A stretch of 64,000 nucleotides of DNA, taken from the NCBI RefSeq assembly GCF_026151205.1, contig NC_087074.1, forward strand, positions 15,002,667 through 15,066,666, in the 5' to 3' direction. Source of the stretch: Bolinopsis microptera. Its lineage: Eukaryota > Ctenophora > Tentaculata > Lobata > Bolinopsidae. The notes beneath the pieces are model-generated. The model was not told the origin of the DNA. It made no database searches and saw only the letters and a program-made list of their open reading frames with translations. Every line of letters begins with the position of its first letter. The first letter of the stretch is position 1. Shown piece after piece: positions 43,817 to 56,500 of the stretch. The position numbers and the translations under genes are program-made.

Positions 43817-45282
43817 TATTTTTTGAGATTATTAAGGTTGATATGTATCTATGATCATAATCACTTACTATTTAATTGTATTTTATTTTTATTTAATACA
43901 GATCTTTAATTTGTAGAGTCAATTAAAATTAAATAATTAAACCAGACAAAATTTTTACTAACTAACTTTAGCGAACATATATTTGACTTGATTCACGATG
44001 TCAATCCTTCGCAGCTCGGTGAGGCACAATTAAATGGTGCATCTCGCCGATCTACCGAAGAATTATTTGATGCAAGAAGAATTATTTGATGCGCGGCGCG
44101 ACCCAGTAGTGCATCGCGTTACAAATATTTGACGCGGAATATCTTCATGTTACTTGTCTGCATTTCTTCGAAGTAACGCACACCGCCACTGCATGCGCGA
44201 CAGGCTAGGTGTATAACTGGTTGAATTTAAAATTTGAATTTTTAAATATTTTGTTTTTCTTGATTTAACTACTGCTGTCGCGCGCGCGCCATTTGCAGCA
44301 GTTAGTAGCAGTCAGCAGCAGTTAGCCTAGCAGTAGCTCTTTGCACTGTAGTCCCCCTGTGCGGTTATCCCACAGCTTACTGATAAAACAAAAACGTATA
44401 AGCATATATGTGCACAGAACACTTGATTCACGATGTCAATCTTTCTGCCTTCGCATTTTGCCGATCTGCTTAATCATATCTGTGGGTCGGCCGTTGTGAG
44501 AAGATGCACGGCGCGGCCCAATAGTACATCGCGTATATACAAACAGAACACAAACGGTCAAAATCTTATTGCATATCGTGCCCCACTTTTTTAAATGAAA
44601 ATGTATTGCAGCGTATTCTCTAAAATTAGAATATGAAGTAAATTTAGGTGGCAGCAAAATTTGATGCATGGTGGGAAAAACTACAAATAAGTTTTGTTGT
44701 CGGTTAGTTATACCATATACAAGAAATGGTCGATTTATGCAACAAAAAAAAAGAAATCGAATTGCACTGCGCATGCATATTTAAGCTGATACACTATAAA
44801 CAATGAAATAAAACACACCATGAATTTACTGGGCCGCGCTCAGCCTGTCATTGGTCATTCCGCCGAATCTCTATTATTGATTATGTTTATGAACATAATA
44901 GCCTGAGGTCCCCAGGTAAACCATGAATACACCATGAAATAAAATAAAAATTGAGTGCCACAGTTAAATCTTTCGTATTTCGAAAACTAAAAGAATTTTT
45001 CATTTTAATAGTTTTGTTTCCGTACGAACCGTTTTTTGTTTTTGTCTACACAAAACTTTGTTTTTTTTTTGTGTAAATTGATTTCTCACGATCTTTTATA
45101 TATTTTTACCAACATATTTATGTAATCCACCCTGTTAACAACTGTAGTTTGTAGGATCTAGTCAGCTTATGAGAGCTGATTTCAAACCATCTTGGATGAT
45201 GTATGATGATTTGTTTATCCAATTGTCTACTATTAGGAAAACAAATTTTAGGAAAAAGATCGTCACGGACTCCAGACCCAGG
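43424..45282. other. intergenic, repeat-rich, no gene seen
   Basis: Holds a (CA)n tract at 43782-43817, two similar blocks starting TTGATTCACGATGTCAATC (near 43989 and 44423), GC-rich CGCGCGC pieces (44280, 44090), and a single end of the AACTGCTACT-repeat family (about 44290-44370). No coding region recognised. Confidence 0.5.
43782..43817. repeat. (CA)n microsatellite
   Basis: ACACATACACAC... dinucleotide run of about 36 bases. Confidence 0.95.
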
Positions 45283-45990
45283 AGGAGCAAAGTGCAAAGA
45301 AACTGCTACTAACTGCTACTAACTGCTACTAACTGCTGCTATCTGCTACTCACTGCTGCAAACTGCTGCAAACTGCTACTGACAAATGCCTAGGTCTATC
45401 CAAATGAAATCTGGAACGAGTTTCGTGACAGAGCTTCTATCCATTTATCTCTATCACTCATGAGCCAACGTAACTTATCAGGATCCAATCCAGTATCTTC
45501 TTGTAGGACGTCCGGAAAGGTCTTATGTGGTCGTCCTCTATACCGATGGCCATAGGAGGGCCGAGGGTTGCCAGAAAAGGAGTTGCTGAGCAGGTTGGTC
45601 TTGTAGACAGGGTATATACAAGAATGCTATGAAGAGTCTTTGGTGTCTCATGGAAATCTCACACACCAAACTCCGTTCCATACGGAAAGATTCCACCGGT
45701 GACAGATACCATAAAGACACAACGACTTCGTTTTGCAGGACATGTGTAAACTGCTACTAACTGCTACTAACTGCTACTAACTGCTACTAACTGCTACTAA
45801 CTGCTGCAATCGCGCCCACGCATTGCGCGCGCCGTTTGCAGCAGTTAGTAGCAGTTAGTAGCAGTTAGTGGCAGTTAGCAGCAGTTAGTAGCAGTTATTA
45901 GCAGTTAGCAGCAGTTAGTAGCAGTTAGTAGCTGTTAGTAGCTGTTAGTAGCAGTTAGTAGCAGTTTCTTTGCACCATGGCACCCCTGTG
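45283..45990. mobile_element. foldback-type element with arrays of a 10-bp repeat (AACTGCTACT)n
   Basis: The left side starts GTGCAAAGAAACTGCTACT and runs in (AACTGCTACT)n to 45380. A second array in the same sense lies at 45747-45807. The right side is an inverted array (AGTAGCAGTT)n at 45838-45965 ending AGTTTCTTTGCACCATGG. The ends are inverted copies of one another. A related end with the CTTTGCAC...CCCCTGTGC pattern occurs at 44340-44366. Between the arrays are reverse-transcriptase scraps. Exact ends and target duplication not found. Confidence 0.65.
45400..45746. pseudogene. two LINE reverse-transcriptase C-terminal scraps in opposite orientation
   Basis: The minus strand of about 45542-45400 reads YRGRPHKTFPDVLQEDTG followed by LDPDKLRWLMSDRDKW, matching the tail of the LINE at 33833-34877 (FLDTVARDTGL...CDRTIWRRR). 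The plus strand of about 45590-45746 reads DRVYTRML, a stop, VFGVSWKSHTP, then TQRLRFAGHV, matching the region just before it (CYTRLLMKARNLSWKKHP, RRARFAGH). So adjacent parts of one LINE lie head to head. Confidence 0.75.
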
Positions 45991-46680
45991 CAGCAGAGGT
46001 CATATTCAAATAATGAACTTCATTTTGAAACCGTTCTTGATTGATTAACATTGATCACTTGGGGACCTTTTTGGGAAAACTTGTACGTTTTGAAATACTC
46101 ATTAAGTCCATATAATATATTTGTCATATTTCAAATGTGCTTGTTGCCAGATGCACTCTGCATGTTTTAAACTATTTTCACAACTACAATTAAATACATT
46201 TATTGAGGACTAGCAATGGTTATGTTAACAATGAACTAGAGACCTTGTTTGGACGATGGGGGGCTCAGGGAGGATGGATCACTGCTCCTAGAAAATGAGT
46301 TGAGTTGTCAGTTCGGTTCGTCATGTGTTCACATACCACTAGTCACTACACCTAATAAAAAACCATTGCTAGTCCAAAAAAATATATAGTAGTGTTGAAG
46401 TATTCCAAGATAGGCATTCTCTGAATACCTGTCTCAACAAATTTTTTGCCCTGAATTTATTTATTTTTACTCTGAAAATTCTGCTCAAACAATTTTACCT
46501 ACACACTTAACAATTTCAAACCAAATCACCCCATCCAAACCCAGTTTGTCCTGTTGTTGTTAGTGTGTCTGACCTTTGAATGATTTACATATTTTTGAAT
46601 ACTTCAATCACTCTTTTGAAAGTTCTTGAAAAAATTCTATTCAATCATATTCCCACTTAACCCACCTCATATCACTCACA
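45991..46680. other. flank and probable 5' UTR of the CR1-like LINE
   Basis: No gene seen. The 5' end of the LINE could not be placed. Confidence 0.35.
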
Positions 46681-46772
46681 ATGAACCGGCTGATGCTCTT
46701 CTCCTTTCAGGTGCAGGGGTCTGTCCAAGCTGGCCCCCTGGACTCCGGACATATCTCTGATATCATATCATC

Positions 46773-48854
46773 ATGGCTACTACCTCAAGTGCTAGTACCC
46801 AAAGGCGTTCCCCTAGACACACTCCTCCTCCTACCAACCCAGGATCCAGAGCTAGCATGTCACCATCCGGCAGAGGAGCTACCTCCCAAAAGAAGAAACC
46901 TCTAGCAGACAACAAAGCCCTGCGCAGGAACAGCCCTAGCGCAATGGCCCAGAAAGCTGTGCTGGGTAAACGCCCATCAAATTCACCCCAAGAACAACCA
47001 GAGACATCTGTTCTTAAACCTCCAGGTAATCTGGTTATTGAAAAGATCAGCCCAAACCTGATATCAGCTTTAGAATCATCGAACCTCAGAGAGAGCCCCA
47101 GCAGTCCAATGAGCCCTCTGTACAAGTCCTTTCCTCCATTCTCCCATGCTGAAGAGTCTGCTGAAGAACTTGAAATCCAGGATAAACCTACAGTAAAACA
47201 ACGGGCTTCAAAGAGTGATTGTCCTTGCCGATCAACATCAGATGGTAAGGAATGGAAGTTCAAGTGTACCAGATGTTTTCAGCACTGGCATGCTTCCTGT
47301 TGCAATCTCAAGGGTGCTAACAACATTCAGCACGATACACCTCTTGAAGCTTCTCTGAATATTATTCTCTCAGAATGGCTATGTCCATGGTGTTTCGATA
47401 CATCATTCCCCAGACCAGGCTCCAGCATGTCAGCCAAGATGGACAACAACCTAAAGAGCTCTGTAGACTACAGCCAGAACATACAGGCTATATCAGATGC
47501 TATTTCTAATGCTGTTGGTAACAGTATGCCTACTGTGGAGATTGTATCCCTGGAGACAAGACTGAAGAAGCTGAGTCAAGAGATTCATGAATTTCAGCAG
47601 TCCAGAAGTCCATCTGAAGCACCACCTGCTACAGAAATCCCCCTCCCTAAATGCACAGAACCTCCAGTGTGTGATTACCTGGTCGATGTGCTAAGTGCTG
47701 AGATCCTCAAAGAAGTTACAGAGTTTCTCCTGGAGAGCCAAGCTAGTAATAAGTTCATCCCGAAGAATGGAAGACAGGTCCTCAAGTTTGGGGAAGACTA
47801 CTCTTATACTGGTGATTCAGACCCACCCCTATCCCCCACAATCCCAGCACCCCTTGCCTCAGCCATAGACGCAGTTACATCAAAGTGCAGACTGACCCAT
47901 AAGCCCAACTCCATCCTAATAAACTACTACCCTCCCTCAGTTGATACCACCACTAGTAGCAAGCTCCCTTTTCACTCTGACGATGAGTCTGAGATTATTG
48001 CTAACTCAGAAATTGCTACTATCAGCATAGGCGACGTCAGGAAGGTGTGCTTTAAGTGCATCCATGAGACCGGAAACGAAGTCTCAACTGAGTATGTTCA
48101 TAGTGTGAGTCCAGAATCTAACTCAGTGTATGTGATGACACGATCGTCACAAGCCTGGTATCGTCACGGTATTGATGAAACAGGTCCTGCTGAAACTCAG
48201 TCTTCTGTGCAGACAGGAAGGTTCTCCATCACACTGAGAACTGTGAGCAAACAGTTTAGCCGGAGCTGCATCATCATGGGCGACTCTAACACCAAGCCCA
48301 TCAAGTTCGGTGTCGGTACTGGAACCCTTGGACAGTCCTTCCCAGGTGAACGTGTTAAAGCCAACAAGGTCAGTGCAATAGACCCTAAGCTCTGCATTGG
48401 TTATAGCAACGTCATCTTAGTTTGTGGGACCAACGATCTACGAGTTGAAAATGTGCAGTCACCTGGTGATATACACCAGCTGGTAGACATTCTCCACCTG
48501 AAAATCCAGCAGATCCAGAAACTGTGCCCTAAGGCGAAGTTGTTTGTCACAGCAGTTTTACCGTCTAGACTCCCTAAGATGAATAAAAACATTATGGCAT
48601 TCAACAGCTTGGTTGATGAAATGTTGTACTCTAGCTTTAACCAGACTGTATGGCACCTTGGTGTTGGCCACTTTTTAGACGGTAAAGGGTTGCTTGCTAT
48701 GAAACTCACGAGAAATGGTGATGAAATCCATCTCGGAGAGCTTGGTATTGCTAAATTTGTAAGATGTCTGAAACAGTGGGTGTATGTGAGGGAGAGACAG
48801 GAGAGAGTAAGACAAAGGAAGGCCACCCGACCAGTGGGAGTTTATCCCACTTAG
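46773..48854 (+). CDS. CR1-like LINE ORF1: PHD finger and SGNH esterase-like domain
   Basis: Intact 693-codon frame. The first 140 residues are Ser/Pro/Arg-rich. A PHD-type zinc finger follows near 150-205 (CPCRS ... FKCTRCFQHWHASCC ... WLCPWC). The C-terminal third has the SGNH hydrolase blocks: IIMGDSNTK (catalytic Ser near 503), VILVCGTND (near 545) and the D-x-x-H block GDEIHLGELG (near 649). Such esterase-like domains are known in CR1 ORF1 proteins; RNA or membrane roles have been suggested, but the substrate is not known. The ATG is taken from the first Met of the frame (MATTSS). Confidence 0.85.
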   Translation: MATTSSASTQRRSPRHTPPPTNPGSRASMSPSGRGATSQKKKPLADNKALRRNSPSAMAQKAVLGKRPSNSPQEQPETSVLKPPGNLVIEKISPNLISALESSNLRESPSSPMSPLYKSFPPFSHAEESAEELEIQDKPTVKQRASKSDCPCRSTSDGKEWKFKCTRCFQHWHASCCNLKGANNIQHDTPLEASLNIILSEWLCPWCFDTSFPRPGSSMSAKMDNNLKSSVDYSQNIQAISDAISNAVGNSMPTVEIVSLETRLKKLSQEIHEFQQSRSPSEAPPATEIPLPKCTEPPVCDYLVDVLSAEILKEVTEFLLESQASNKFIPKNGRQVLKFGEDYSYTGDSDPPLSPTIPAPLASAIDAVTSKCRLTHKPNSILINYYPPSVDTTTSSKLPFHSDDESEIIANSEIATISIGDVRKVCFKCIHETGNEVSTEYVHSVSPESNSVYVMTRSSQAWYRHGIDETGPAETQSSVQTGRFSITLRTVSKQFSRSCIIMGDSNTKPIKFGVGTGTLGQSFPGERVKANKVSAIDPKLCIGYSNVILVCGTNDLRVENVQSPGDIHQLVDILHLKIQQIQKLCPKAKLFVTAVLPSRLPKMNKNIMAFNSLVDEMLYSSFNQTVWHLGVGHFLDGKGLLAMKLTRNGDEIHLGELGIAKFVRCLKQWVYVRERQERVRQRKATRPVGVYPT

Positions 48855-48860
48855 TTTATC

Positions 48861-51800
48861 ATGATTATGAAACTTATTAAAGATGTGTGCGACCCCTGTA
48901 GTAAATACATTAATATTGGCCAGCCACTCTTAGAATGTGAAAATTGCAGCAAAGTTGTTCATACTAAGTGCTTCAGATCCGCGAAATTTACAAGCAAAAA
49001 CGGTCTATGGATGTGTAGTGATTGCTGTAGTACAATAGAAGATAGGTATTGCCCATTTCCAAGCAGCCAAAGATATGTTGATTCAGATAAATTCTATGAT
49101 ACAAACAACCAGGAAGATGTCACCATAGCTAAATTCTCTTCAATACTTGAAGACTGTAAGCGTTACACAAAACAAGAACTAGCAAACTCAATCAGCAAAC
49201 TTTTTCCTGAGAAAAATAAAAATTCTGCTTATCTGCCCGCTCTGTTTTGCAATATAGATGGGTTTGCTAGTAATTTTGACAGCTTTTTAATAGAACATAA
49301 GACCCTCCCGTGTAATTTTGATGTCATTGGATTGGCTGAGACCAACATCGATCCAAGCCAACAAGGCTTATACCAAATCCCCTCCTATACAACATTTTGT
49401 CAAGTACCATTCCCTGATAAGAAAAAAGGAACAGGAGTATCCTTATATGTCTCTGATCGCCTGAATGCTGTAGTAATCGAAAATCTATCTCACTGTACAA
49501 AAGATATTGAGTGCTTATTTGTTGAAATTACTCTTAGCTCGGGTGATAAACTGACATATGGGGTTGCTTATCGTCCTCCAAATGGCTGTAGTGAGACCTT
49601 TTGTCAAACTCTTGAGGATATATCTAAGCAGTTGGCTGGTAAAAAGTTCCATATTCTTGGCGATTTTAACTCTAACCTCCTCAATGTACAAACCTCCAGC
49701 CAGCTATTTGAGGACACGTTACTTCGTAACAATATGTATCCTACTATATCACTTGCTACCCACTTCCGTCCTAACTGTAAAAACTCATGTATTGACAATA
49801 TCCTCACATCAGAGATAGATCATGTACTTCTCTCCGGTGTATTGAATGATAGGATTGGTGACCATGCCTTTATATTCACCTTCACGTCAATTCCTACCGA
49901 AAACAGTACTGAAAAACTTAAACATGTTCGCTACTATGATTATTCAAGTTCCAAACTCACTAATTTTGTTAATGAACTCGAGGTGAAGGTGAATGACTTA
50001 ACTCCCTCGGTAAACTTCAATGAGTTCTTGGACTGCTTCAATGAAACACTTGATAAACACTGTAAGCTTGATGTACCAAAAGTTACCAAAAGGACTCCCA
50101 AACTCAACCCGTGGATTACTGATGGAATCATTGTCTCAGTTGAAAGAAAACATGAACTCTGTAGAGACTGGTCAAGCACTGTAACAAATAGAAACCCTGA
50201 GGGTAATGTACTGCTTTATAAAGTCTTCAGTGACTACCGAAGAATGCTTAAAAGTATTATCAAGGTCGCCAAACGATCGTACTACTGCAATGAAATCCAT
50301 AAAAATATAGAAAACAGCAAAAAAACGTGGCAGATAATCAATGAGCTCAGGGGCAAGAAAAAGAAGCAAACTAAGCCTCCCTTTATCATAAACAACGAAC
50401 GAATCATGAATCGTAGAGTCATAGCCAATGGATTCAACTCTTACTTTGTTTCTATTGCCCCTAAGCTCAATGAAACACTTAGTAGCAGTGAGGCCTCTGG
50501 TTTACCAATTCTCCCTATAAAAACATTCTATGATTTCCTTGGAAAGACTAATGAAAAATCGATTATGTTAGAAGACTGTACACCTTATGAGATAACGGAA
50601 ATAATAAAAGGATTGAAAATGGAAAAGCAAGTGATATTCCTGTTAGTGTAATCAAAAGATCATCTCACGTAATTACACCGATCCTTAGTCGATACATCAA
50701 CATCTTAATGTCTAATGGCACGTTCCCCGACGTTCTAAAGACTGGTAGAATAACTCCTGTATTTAAGAAGGGAAACCCTGAAGAGATAGAAAACTACCGC
50801 CCAATCTCTACTCTCTCTATATTTGGTAAAATCTTTGAAAAGATCATTTACTCAAGAATATATTCGTTTGCTAGCTCACAGGGTATAATATCTAAAACAC
50901 AATTTGGCTTCAGGCAGTCACACTCTACTTCACATGCAGTTAATCACTCAGTAAACCTTATAACTGAATCTCTAAAACTTAAGCATCATGTCTTAGGCAT
51001 ATTCATAGACCTTAGCAAAGCTTTTGATACAATAGATCATGGTACATTACTTGTCAAATTACAGGGCTATGGGATACGTGGGGTGGCAAATGATCTTATA
51101 AAAAGTTACTTAACAAATAGATCACAATATACTGAAGTTGTTGGTGAGAAATCTGACGCTCTGAAAATACAGTTTGGAGTCCCTCAGGGTTCGATTCTTG
51201 GACCTCTCTTATTTCTCCTATATATTAATGATATCGCCAACAGCTCCAGTTTGGGATCATTCGTCACTTTCGCTGATGACACCAATATATTTGTGACTGG
51301 GAAATCTAAAAAGGAGGCATATATGCGTGGTAATTCTCTTTTAGCTAGTTTATATTCCTACATGCGAGCAAACAAACTCCATGTCAACTTGTCTAAATGC
51401 TGTTTCATTCACTTTAAACCAGCATCGTCCTCCCAGACTGACAATAATTCTGAATATACTCTAACCATTGATAACTTCCCAATAAAACAAGTTGCATCTG
51501 CTAAGTTTCTGGGAGTCGTCATCGATGAAAAGCTAACCTGGGAAGAACATATAAAATCACTTAGGCGTTCTCTCAGCCATGCAACATCAACTCTCTGCCG
51601 CCTACGCTGCTCCCTCCCAGATTTCTTACACCGCCAGTTGTATTACACTCTATTTGAATCACACCTCTCCTATTGTATCACGGTTTGGGGTGGGGCAGCC
51701 AAAAATCGTATAAGTTCTGTATTCAAAGCACAAAAATATTGTCTCAGGGTACTGTTTGGCGACAGGGAGGCATACCTAGATAAATTTAAGACCTGTGCTC

Positions 51801-52255
51801 GTGCTCGACCGTTTGGCAACCAAAATCTGAACAAAAAATTTTTCTTGAAAGAACACACGAAACCTTTGTTCAAGGAACACGGAATACTTGCCGTTCAAAA
51901 CCTGTACACTTACCATTGTTTCCTTGAGCTCTATAAAATCATGAAATTCCGTGCTCCGATTTCCCTCCATGAAAATTTCACCTGCTCAAGTAGGAAACCC
52001 ACCCTTATACTAAGCCAAGCAGACCCCCCTGACAACTTCAATAGCAGAACGACTCGTATTTGGAACGTAATTGTGCCTAAGCTTGGTATACGTGACTACT
52101 GTCTAAGTGTGGCTTGCCTGAAGTCTAGGATGAAGCAATCACTGCTCGTCAACCAGCATAACCATGCTGATCTTGATTGGACAAACAAAGATTTCGAATG
52201 CTCTAATCTAAATTTTGACATTAAGTCTACCCTAGGGTCCACACATCCAAAATGA
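48861..52255 (+). pseudogene. CR1-like LINE ORF2 (PHD, endonuclease, reverse transcriptase), one frameshift
   Basis: The first part, 48861-50651, has an N-terminal PHD finger (CDPCSKY ... CENCSKVVHTKCF ... MCSDC) and an APE-type endonuclease (CNIDG, GLAETNID, ILGDFNSN, GDHAFIF). The frame then breaks at about 50620 (GGATTGAAAATGGAAAAGC), where one A is missing from an A-run in the usual GLKNGKA-type motif. The second part, to 52255, carries the reverse transcriptase (GRITPVFKKG, YRPISTLS, IDLSKAFDTID, GVPQGSILGPLLF and the catalytic FADDTNIF) and its C-terminal tail. Apart from this one base the protein is complete, so the insertion is recent or the break is an assembly artefact. Confidence 0.88.
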
Positions 52256-52440
52256 TTATCTTGAAATTGAAAATTAGCTGGGTGTGCATTTTCCTTTGTC
52301 TTACTAACGTGTGTGAGCGCAGTGTAGTGAGAAAGTGTTTTTAACAGATTTATTATTAGACTTAGGATTATGATTTTAAATATATTACATTGATATAAGA
52401 TTTATTTTTGATAGGTACTTAATAAAGTTGATGAATTTCC

Positions 52441-53040
52441 CTCCCTATTAAAATTTTAAACCCATTTAGTGAAAATTGATAAACGAAGATCTAGATATTG
52501 ATACATATTATAACCAACATTGCTTATATTCTGCCTTGTAAACAAAGAGCAAATCTTCTTAATGCCTTCTTCCTGTCCTAAAACTAAAACTTCATCCTAT
52601 TAAAGTAAAGGCCAGTTGTTACCACAAGCTATTATACCGTCCCTCTCAAAAACATGCCTCAGCCTCCATCAAAAACAATTTTAGTTTTCAGTCCTTCTAG
52701 TTTCCAAAAATCTACCGAGCTAGTGTTCTGGTGTGCACAAAAGCCCCTAAGCCCGTGCATTCCTTGCCCCGCTAGCTGCCAGTCCTTGACAAACTTCCAA
52801 TAGCAAAGATCAACTAGTCATTTACAAATTGAGCACTATACAATTTTAATTGTTTTAAATATTTGACTTTGTAAAATGAGCTAAAACATTGATTTATTAG
52901 TTTCATTGAAAAAAAACTCTTTTGATCATTCAATATACTCTTTCAGCTTTTCCTCCAATCCCTGAAAATTGAGTGGAAAATATCAATATTACTTGTCTTG
53001 AACACTAATATGCTGTAGTTTACTTTGCAATACAATTACA
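52441..53040. other. AT-rich spacer between two LINEs
   Basis: No recognised feature. Confidence 0.4.
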
Positions 53041-53339
53041 CATGAGCGCTGACCTTTGACCGGCGATAACTTTGGCTAGGAACAATATTTTTCCATAGAA
53101 TTAAGGGGGCCGGGGGGGGGGTCTTCTAAAAATAAAGGTCCAAGATTTTCAAAATCGAATTAAAAATCTTTAAAGGCCTATCTCAAAATTCTGGCTCTAG
53201 AGTTCTCTTCTAACTGATCCTAAGAACATATCCTGAAAGTTTTAGGGTGATTGCTCAAAAAATGTAGGAGAAGATAGATTTTTAGACTCGATTTTCAGAA
53301 CGTGCGATTGAAAATCGCTTGCGCAGTACAATTACACAT
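53041..53339. repeat. about 300-bp repeat unit (GCGCTGACCTTTGACCGGCG family), split by the LINE
   Basis: Starts CATGAGCGCTGACCTTTGACC and ends ...GTACAATTACACAT, the same ACAATTACA that precedes its start at 53032. A second copy begins at 61969 (CACATAAGCGCTGACCTTTGACC), immediately beyond the LINE and LTR element, so a tandem array was probably interrupted. Contains a poly-G tract near 53110-53120. Confidence 0.65.
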
Positions 53340-53533
53340 GGATACAAGGATACAAGGATACAAAAGTGATAATTATTTTATTGAGTTCACAATAGTTATA
53401 ATTCTGAAATAATTTAAGTTACACACTTCTAATCATTTACAAATGTGTAGGGATAAAATAGAAATGTTATAATATAATGCTATTTTCTTTAAGTAAATCA
53501 AATTTGTATGGTTCATGAGTTTATTTTGAGTTC

Positions 53534-56500
53534 CTAGAGCATTATGCACTTGCCAGTATTTGAGTGGAAATCTGGGCTCTTATAATAGGCTGTATATTGT
53601 TCGTTCACAGAGAGAATTGAATGGATTGCTCTTGCTGTGGCAGTAAATTTGGTAGGATCTAGATTTTTGTTGGAGAGCAGACCGGCTAGGTCAGTGATGT
53701 TTTGGGGATAAAAGTTGAATTTTTCCCTAACTGAGGAGTAAAGCAAACAGTCAATTAATACATGGCTTTCGTCCTCGATAGGTTTGAGCCCTTTACTGAA
53801 AAAGCAGTAAGTGCACCAACGTTCTTCTCTTGGTACAAGAGGGGTTTCGTATCTGCCCCTTTCAACGTAGAGGTTGTGGCAGCTGATACGAAACCTTGTC
53901 AAGCTTTTTCGAAAATCAGGTACTTTGATTATTCGTAGGTATGCCTCTGGTTCAAAATCATGTTTAATTAAGTTATAGAATTCTAGTTTTGGTGAGGAGG
54001 CCTTGGCAGATTTCCAGGTATTCACGAATTCTTCCCTCATATTATGACTGATTTGGGTGGAGAGCTTAGATTTTGATGAAGATGAGTGGGGGAAGTTGTA
54101 TTTGGTGAGAAGCTTTGAGATGTTGGTATACCAAGGAAGGCCCAGCATGATCTGCTCGTGAAATGCAGCACAAAGTAGTTCATTTTCGGTGCTTTCAAGG
54201 CGACTATAGTAATCTATTGCAAGTTTGCAGGCTTCAAAGAATAGGGGGTGGCGCCCACTTTCGCCCCAGCAACCTATATTTGATGCTTTTGAATGGACGG
54301 ACAAAGACCACTTGATAAATTTTAGGTGGAATTTCTCATAGTGGTCCTGTGCAATGTACTTCAGGGTATGCTGGGGGCTGGCTTTGTCATCTATTTTTGA
54401 AAGGTATCTCATTGTTTTAGAGTGGGGGCATAAGACTTGACAGCCATAAAGCAGGATTGGTTTGATTAAGGAATCAAATAGAATATTAAGGGCACGGTGA
54501 GAGAGGGCATCTTTAACTATATTGCCTTTAAGGCCATATAGAGCACGGAGAGCTTTGGCCCTCAGCTCAGTATTTGCTGCCGTAAAGGATCCATTTCTGT
54601 GGAATATTATGCCAAGATAGCAGTACTTTTCGGTGTGCTGGATGGGCTGACCTCCCAATGTAAATGTTACATGGGACTGCTTCTTTTTGGGAGGGCTGAA
54701 TATGACAATCTTAGTTTTCTTTATATTTACTTCAAGGCCCATGGAGTTACAGAAGTCAGATAGAATGTTGATATTGACTTGCAAGGCCTTGGGACTTAGA
54801 GCAAGAAGGACAAGATCGTCAGCCCAGAGCAGATGTGATATTAGAACGTCAGCAAGAACTGGATAATCACCAACAGATTTCAGAAGTGATGACAAGTTAT
54901 TAATATAGATTTTAAAAAGGTCTGGTGATAGGGGGTGTCCTTGCTCCGTTCCTTTGCCAATATCAATTTTAGGGGACAAGAGTTTGGAGATTTTTATATG
55001 AGCAATTGAGTTTTTGTACATATCACTTAAGCAGTTAAAGAAGTTACCGGTAATTCCGAGGCATGTTATTTTGTGCAGAAGAAGGTCCCTACATACAGTG
55101 TCAAAGGCCTTTCTTAGATCAACAAAGCATGCATAGAGACGAGCTTTTTTAACTTTAGTGTATTTATCAATGACTGTCTTAAGGGTGAAAACGTGATCAT
55201 TAGTTTGAGCACCCTTCGAGAAACCGAGCTGTTCTTTTGGATCAGGACAGTAGAGCTTTTTGAAGTATAACAGACGTTCAAGTAAAATGCTAGAGAACAG
55301 CTTACCCATACAACTGCCAACTGCTATTGCTCTGTAATTGTCTGGGCTGAAGGGGTTGCCTGATTTGTAGATAGGAGTGATAATACTGGTATGCCATGGA
55401 TAGTAACCTGAGACCAGAGAGTGGTTGAACGTTTTGAGGATGACTTGGAGACAAAGCGGAGTTAGGCTCTGAAGCATTTCGTTTGAGATCAAGTCATTTG
55501 AGCAACTTTTACCCTTTTTGAGCTTTTTGATTGCAGAAGTTAGTTCGGGTTCAGATATGAGCTTGTTTAGGATATCCAGATCTGGTGGTTCAGGGTAATG
55601 ATTGTGATTGTGGTGAGTGGGATCGGGCTCCTGGTCTGGTTTCTTATAGAGGGATGCAAAGAAATCATGAAAGCTAGCTAGATCGAATTTGTCAAGTAGG
55701 GGGCTAGTGTCATGTTCTTGTTTAAGCCTTTTAAATTTTTTCCAGTCAAGAATATGACCCTCTTCAATAGCTTCATTTAACTTCCTAAGAAAAGATAATT
55801 TCTTACTGTTAACAAGATTACTGTGCTTATTGCGCTGCTTGTAATATTCACGTCTGAGAATATTGTTGCAGTGCTTACTACCTAGCCGGTTTGCTAGCCT
55901 ATTCAGGTTTCGCCTCGAGGAGTTGATTTGTGGGTCAAACCATTTCTTGTGGGCGGAAGTTTTAGGAGGTTTTTTCACTTTTAACGCTATATCAGCAGCA
56001 CTGTGGAGACAGTTAGTAATTGCATCGTTCAGTTCATGATTGCCCTCCAAGGTGCTGCTAAATTCGTTTGCTGCAATGTTTTCCAGGTTACTAACAATTT
56101 CGGGCGAGTTAAGGGCTGTTTTAAATAGTGAGTGAGAGGTGTTGCTGTCCCACTTATAGCCACAAGGAAAATTAGAAAAGTCTGGGAGCTGGAAGTTGGC
56201 AACAAATGGTTCAAATGTGGTAAGTTTCAAGACTAATGGACAATGGTCAGAGTATGATGTAAACTCCTTCACTTGGAGAGAGTTTACATGATCCCTTGCC
56301 CATGAGGTGATTACGAAATAGTCAACCACACTGCTCCCATTGTATTTGTGACAGGTCATTTTTCCAGTGGTGTCCCCGAGGGTACGGCCATTAAGAATTT
56401 TGAGTTGGTTATTAATAACCATGTCAAGAAAATGTTGGCAGTGGGGTTCAGATATAGTCAGGTCAGAGTTGTTTCTGGGTTCTTCGATGTCATGTTCAAG

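Larger units (their letters stand above)
46681..52440 (+). mobile_element. CR1-like non-LTR retrotransposon, near full length
   Basis: Two open frames six bases apart: ORF1 (PHD plus SGNH-type esterase) and ORF2 (PHD, APE endonuclease, reverse transcriptase). This architecture is known for CR1-clade LINEs of animals. ORF2 has a single frameshift. The ends are approximate; a possible AATAAA lies near 52421. Confidence 0.85.

Noticed and set aside
46763-47263. Minus-strand frame over the start of the LINE ORF1
   Set aside because: Shadow of the plus-strand ORF1; no homology.
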